A DNA stretch of 64,000 nt from Lachnospiraceae bacterium (GTDB taxonomy: Bacteria; Bacillota; Clostridia; Lachnospirales; Lachnospiraceae). Shown here piece by piece: positions 62,745-64,000 of this stretch; the stretch's first letter is position 1, and every line of letters begins with the position of its first letter. Where the stretch lies: positions 1 through 64,000 of the forward strand of contig SVEJ01000012.1 of the NCBI GenBank assembly GCA_015057435.1, in the 5' to 3' direction. Below the pieces are notes generated by a model. That model ran no database searches. It was given only the letters and a program-made list of their open reading frames with translations, and was not told the DNA's origin. The position numbers and the translations under genes are program-made.

Positions 62745-62828
62745 ATGAATACAATGGAAGTCTTAACTTTGTTGTTAGTAGTCTTTGCGGCTCTATCTTT
62801 TATAGATAATCATAATAAAAAGAAATAG
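62745..62828 (+). CDS. holin-like type I toxin, 27 aa
   Basis: The product MNTMEVLTLLLVVFAALSFI then DNHNKKK is a single membrane helix with a basic tail, the form of Hol_Tox / putative holin-like toxins of Firmicutes type I toxin-antitoxin systems. It is too short for the ORF track. AAGGAGGGTGATGCC precedes it; a three-codon frame ATG CCC CGA TGA overlaps the toxin start by ATGA, so translation is probably coupled. It should insert into the cytoplasmic membrane and depolarise it when overproduced. The 3' end is overlapped by an antisense RNA. Confidence 0.8.
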   Translation: MNTMEVLTLLLVVFAALSFIDNHNKKK

Positions 62829-62909
62829 CATCCCACCGCCTAAAGTTGGATGCTATCTCTTTTAGTATCATACTGAGGGCAATCGGATATTACATCCGAT
62901 GACCTTTCT
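62815..62909 (-). ncRNA. predicted antisense antitoxin RNA (~95 nt)
   Basis: From its promoter (62916-62944) this RNA would run into the toxin's 3' end and stop at the shared hairpin ATAGCATCC/GGATGCTAT followed on the minus strand by TTTCTTTTT. It has a 5' stem-loop ATCGGAT-N5-ATCCGAT (62882-62900). Convergent overlap of 3' ends is the txpA/ratA and bsrG/SR4 layout. No expression evidence. Confidence 0.65.
62825..62863. terminator. shared hairpin terminator of toxin mRNA and antisense RNA
   Basis: ATAGCATCC ... GGATGCTAT (9 bp, 14-nt loop) with CTCTTTT on + and TTCTTTTT on the minus strand; it begins within the toxin stop codon. Confidence 0.8.
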
Positions 62910-62915
62910 GAGTAA

Positions 62916-62944
62916 ATTATATACTAGAGCCACCTGTTTTGCAA
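62916..62944 (-). promoter_or_regulatory. promoter of the antisense antitoxin RNA
   Basis: Minus strand TTGCAA (62944-62939), 17-nt spacer, perfect TATAAT (62921-62916). Stronger than the toxin promoter, as expected for an antitoxin RNA. Confidence 0.7.
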
Positions 62945-62956
62945 GTGGCTCTTTTT
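62926..62956 (+). terminator. second terminator after the toxin locus
   Basis: AGAGCCAC / GTGGCTCT (8 bp) with an 11-nt loop and TTTTT on the + strand. The antisense promoter's -35 lies in its loop. Confidence 0.75.
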
Positions 62957-62987
62957 AATTGTTTGATAGCACCTTTTAATAGTATTT

Positions 62988-63052
62988 ATAACACTTTGTT
63001 CACAGAAATATCATTTTTCTTTTACTTCCCATTGCATTATAATAAGTGTTAT
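62988..63052 (+). promoter_or_regulatory. MATE gene promoter region with flanking inverted repeats
   Basis: A TATAAT box (63038-63043) lies ~48 bases before the ATG; its -35 (TTTTCT) is weak. The 9-bp repeats ATAACACTT (62988-62996) and AAGTGTTAT (63044-63052) flank the core and might be an activator or repressor pair. Confidence 0.4.
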
Positions 63053-63090
63053 TGCAGATAATACATAATCATGAAAAGGACCGACACGAA

Positions 63091-64000
63091 ATGAATAATC
63101 AAACAAACGAAGTTAAGAAAGAACACGCAAAAACAAATGAAATGGGTACAGGAAGTATCCCTAAGCTGTTCCTAAAACTAGCTATTCCTGCGGTAGTGGC
63201 ACAGCTTGTAAACCTGCTTTACAACATTGTAGACCGAATCTACATTGGACATATTCCGGAGGTTGGTGCAACTGCCCTTACCGGTGTTGGGTTGTTTGCA
63301 GCAATTCTTATGTTTATCAATGCTTTTGCCATGCTGGCAGGTGCCGGTGGCGCACCATTAGCTGCCATTGCTCTCGGCAAACAAGATAAAGACCACGCAG
63401 AGAAGATTATGGCCAATTCTTTTTCTTTGTTATTAGTATTCGCTGTGATACTAACTATTGCATTTTATATAGGAGCTCCTGCACTGCTTACTTGGTTCGG
63501 TGCAAGTGAGGCAACCTTACCATATGCTGTGGACTATGCCCGCATCTATATTCTCGGAAGTATCTTTGTGTTAATTGTCATGGGGATGAATCCATTCATT
63601 ACCACACAGGGATTTGCGAAAATCAGTATGCTGACTACCGTGATTGGTGCTGTTATCAATATCATTCTCGACCCAATCTTTATCTTTGTATTTAAAATGG
63701 GAGTAAAAGGTGCTGCTCTGGCAACAATCTTAAGCCAGGCTGTGGGAGCAATCTATGTGCTTTGGTTTTTGTGCAGTGAAAAAACCATTCTAAAGCTAAA
63801 GAAAAAGAACCTAAAGCTTGATCCGAAGATTTTTGGACCAACTTTGGCTCTTGGAATTTCTACCTTTGTAATGCTTTCTACAGAAAGTATCCTATCCATC
63901 AGTTTTACTACAAGTCTTGCCAAATTCGGTGGTGACTTGGCAGTGGGTGCTATGACCATTATTACCAGTGTAAGCATGCTAGTTACCATGCCAATGCAGG
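63091..64000 (+). CDS. MATE-family efflux transporter (partial, runs off the right edge)
   Basis: The frame is open from ATG 63091 to the window end (303 codons), so it was not in the ORF track. It begins MNNQTNEVKKEHAKTNEMGT, then the MATE pattern LFLKLAIPAVVAQLVNLLYN, VDRIYIGHIPEVGATALTG and GAGGAPLAAIALGKQD, with MGVKGAALATILSQ at the end of the first bundle: Na+ or H+ driven drug or metabolite export. Eight membrane segments are seen so far of an expected 12. AAAAGGA is 10 bases before the ATG. Substrate unknown. Confidence 0.92.
   Translation, partial: MNNQTNEVKKEHAKTNEMGTGSIPKLFLKLAIPAVVAQLVNLLYNIVDRIYIGHIPEVGATALTGVGLFAAILMFINAFAMLAGAGGAPLAAIALGKQDKDHAEKIMANSFSLLLVFAVILTIAFYIGAPALLTWFGASEATLPYAVDYARIYILGSIFVLIVMGMNPFITTQGFAKISMLTTVIGAVINIILDPIFIFVFKMGVKGAALATILSQAVGAIYVLWFLCSEKTILKLKKKNLKLDPKIFGPTLALGISTFVMLSTESILSISFTTSLAKFGGDLAVGAMTIITSVSMLVTMPMQ

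Noticed and set aside
62569-62754. 61-residue minus-strand ORF across the toxin promoter
   Set aside because: No ribosome binding site, covers the toxin leader and start in antisense; the toxin locus explains this stretch.
1-64000. CRISPR arrays, tRNA or rRNA genes, prophage
   Set aside because: No regularly spaced repeats, no cloverleaf-like CCA-ended segments, no rRNA motifs and no phage structural genes were seen on reading the window.

Overview
The window is AT-rich chromosomal DNA from a Gram-positive, low-GC, anaerobic spore-former of the class Clostridia, most likely family Lachnospiraceae. Evidence: strong AGGAGG-type ribosome binding sites before nearly every gene, the spoIIAA-spoIIAB-sigF operon, spoVAA-AB-AC genes, type III glutamine synthetase, AddAB instead of RecBCD, a chemotaxis operon with a flagellin lysine methylase (motile cell), and families common in Lachnospiraceae (DUF3169, DUF3021/LytTR, DUF2975/YozG-type regulator, BspA-like LRR, ParB-like/BMP fusion). 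The species cannot be named from sequence alone. I see no rRNA, tRNA, CRISPR array or prophage.

Layout. 1-149: what looks like the right end of an IS200/IS605-type element with omegaRNA-like hairpins. 150-4055: small surface and regulatory genes (lipoprotein, CbiT-like methyltransferase, MarR, DUF3006, an XRE regulator with three operator copies driving a DUF3169 membrane protein). 4030-8118 (-): pnuC with an attenuator-like leader, fliB, proB and a DHH phosphoesterase. 8281-11665 (+): spoVAA-AB-AC, then a PAS-GGDEF-EAL protein. 11722-18043 (-): aroB, spoIIA operon, a zinc-ribbon/TPR membrane protein, a 49-codon ORF missed by the ORF track, folC, queF. 18224-20069 (-): LytTR-DUF3021-hydrolase operon. 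20131-20920 (-): a decayed patch with a HigB/RelE-type toxin carrying an internal deletion, its antitoxin, and an ABC-2 permease remnant. 21155-33195 (-, except one + gene): HTH-TPR regulator, addA, addB, hexapeptide-repeat transferase, topB.

33363-42299 (-) is one chemotaxis/c-di-GMP operon: PAS histidine kinase, receiver-HD-GYP, cheR, cheB, cheY, cheA, cheW and a chemoreceptor almost without extracellular domain. 42546-45082 (+): a two-gene unit encoding a ParB-like/BMP fusion without signal peptide and a translationally coupled metallophosphoesterase. 45126-52047 (-): AlkD, a lipoprotein plus BspA-like LRR pair, glnN, flotillin. 52066-56953 has a vitamin B6 theme: class V aminotransferase, divergent MocR-type regulator truncated at its C-terminus, pyridoxamine kinase, and a PNPOx-like flavoprotein. 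57045-60578 (-): AraC, YozG-type HTH with DUF2975, and a TetR-hydrolase operon with two 22-bp operators.

The right end holds the strongest regulatory RNA signals: an Lsa/Vga-like ABC-F gene (60633-62159) behind a ~340-nt leader with a 3-codon uORF, a long-range inverted repeat and an intrinsic terminator (ribosome-mediated attenuation architecture), and a compact type I toxin-antitoxin locus (62588-62956) with a 27-residue holin-like toxin and a convergent antisense RNA, followed by a MATE efflux gene that runs off the edge. Gene starts were re-chosen from ribosome binding sites and often differ from the longest ORF in the track.
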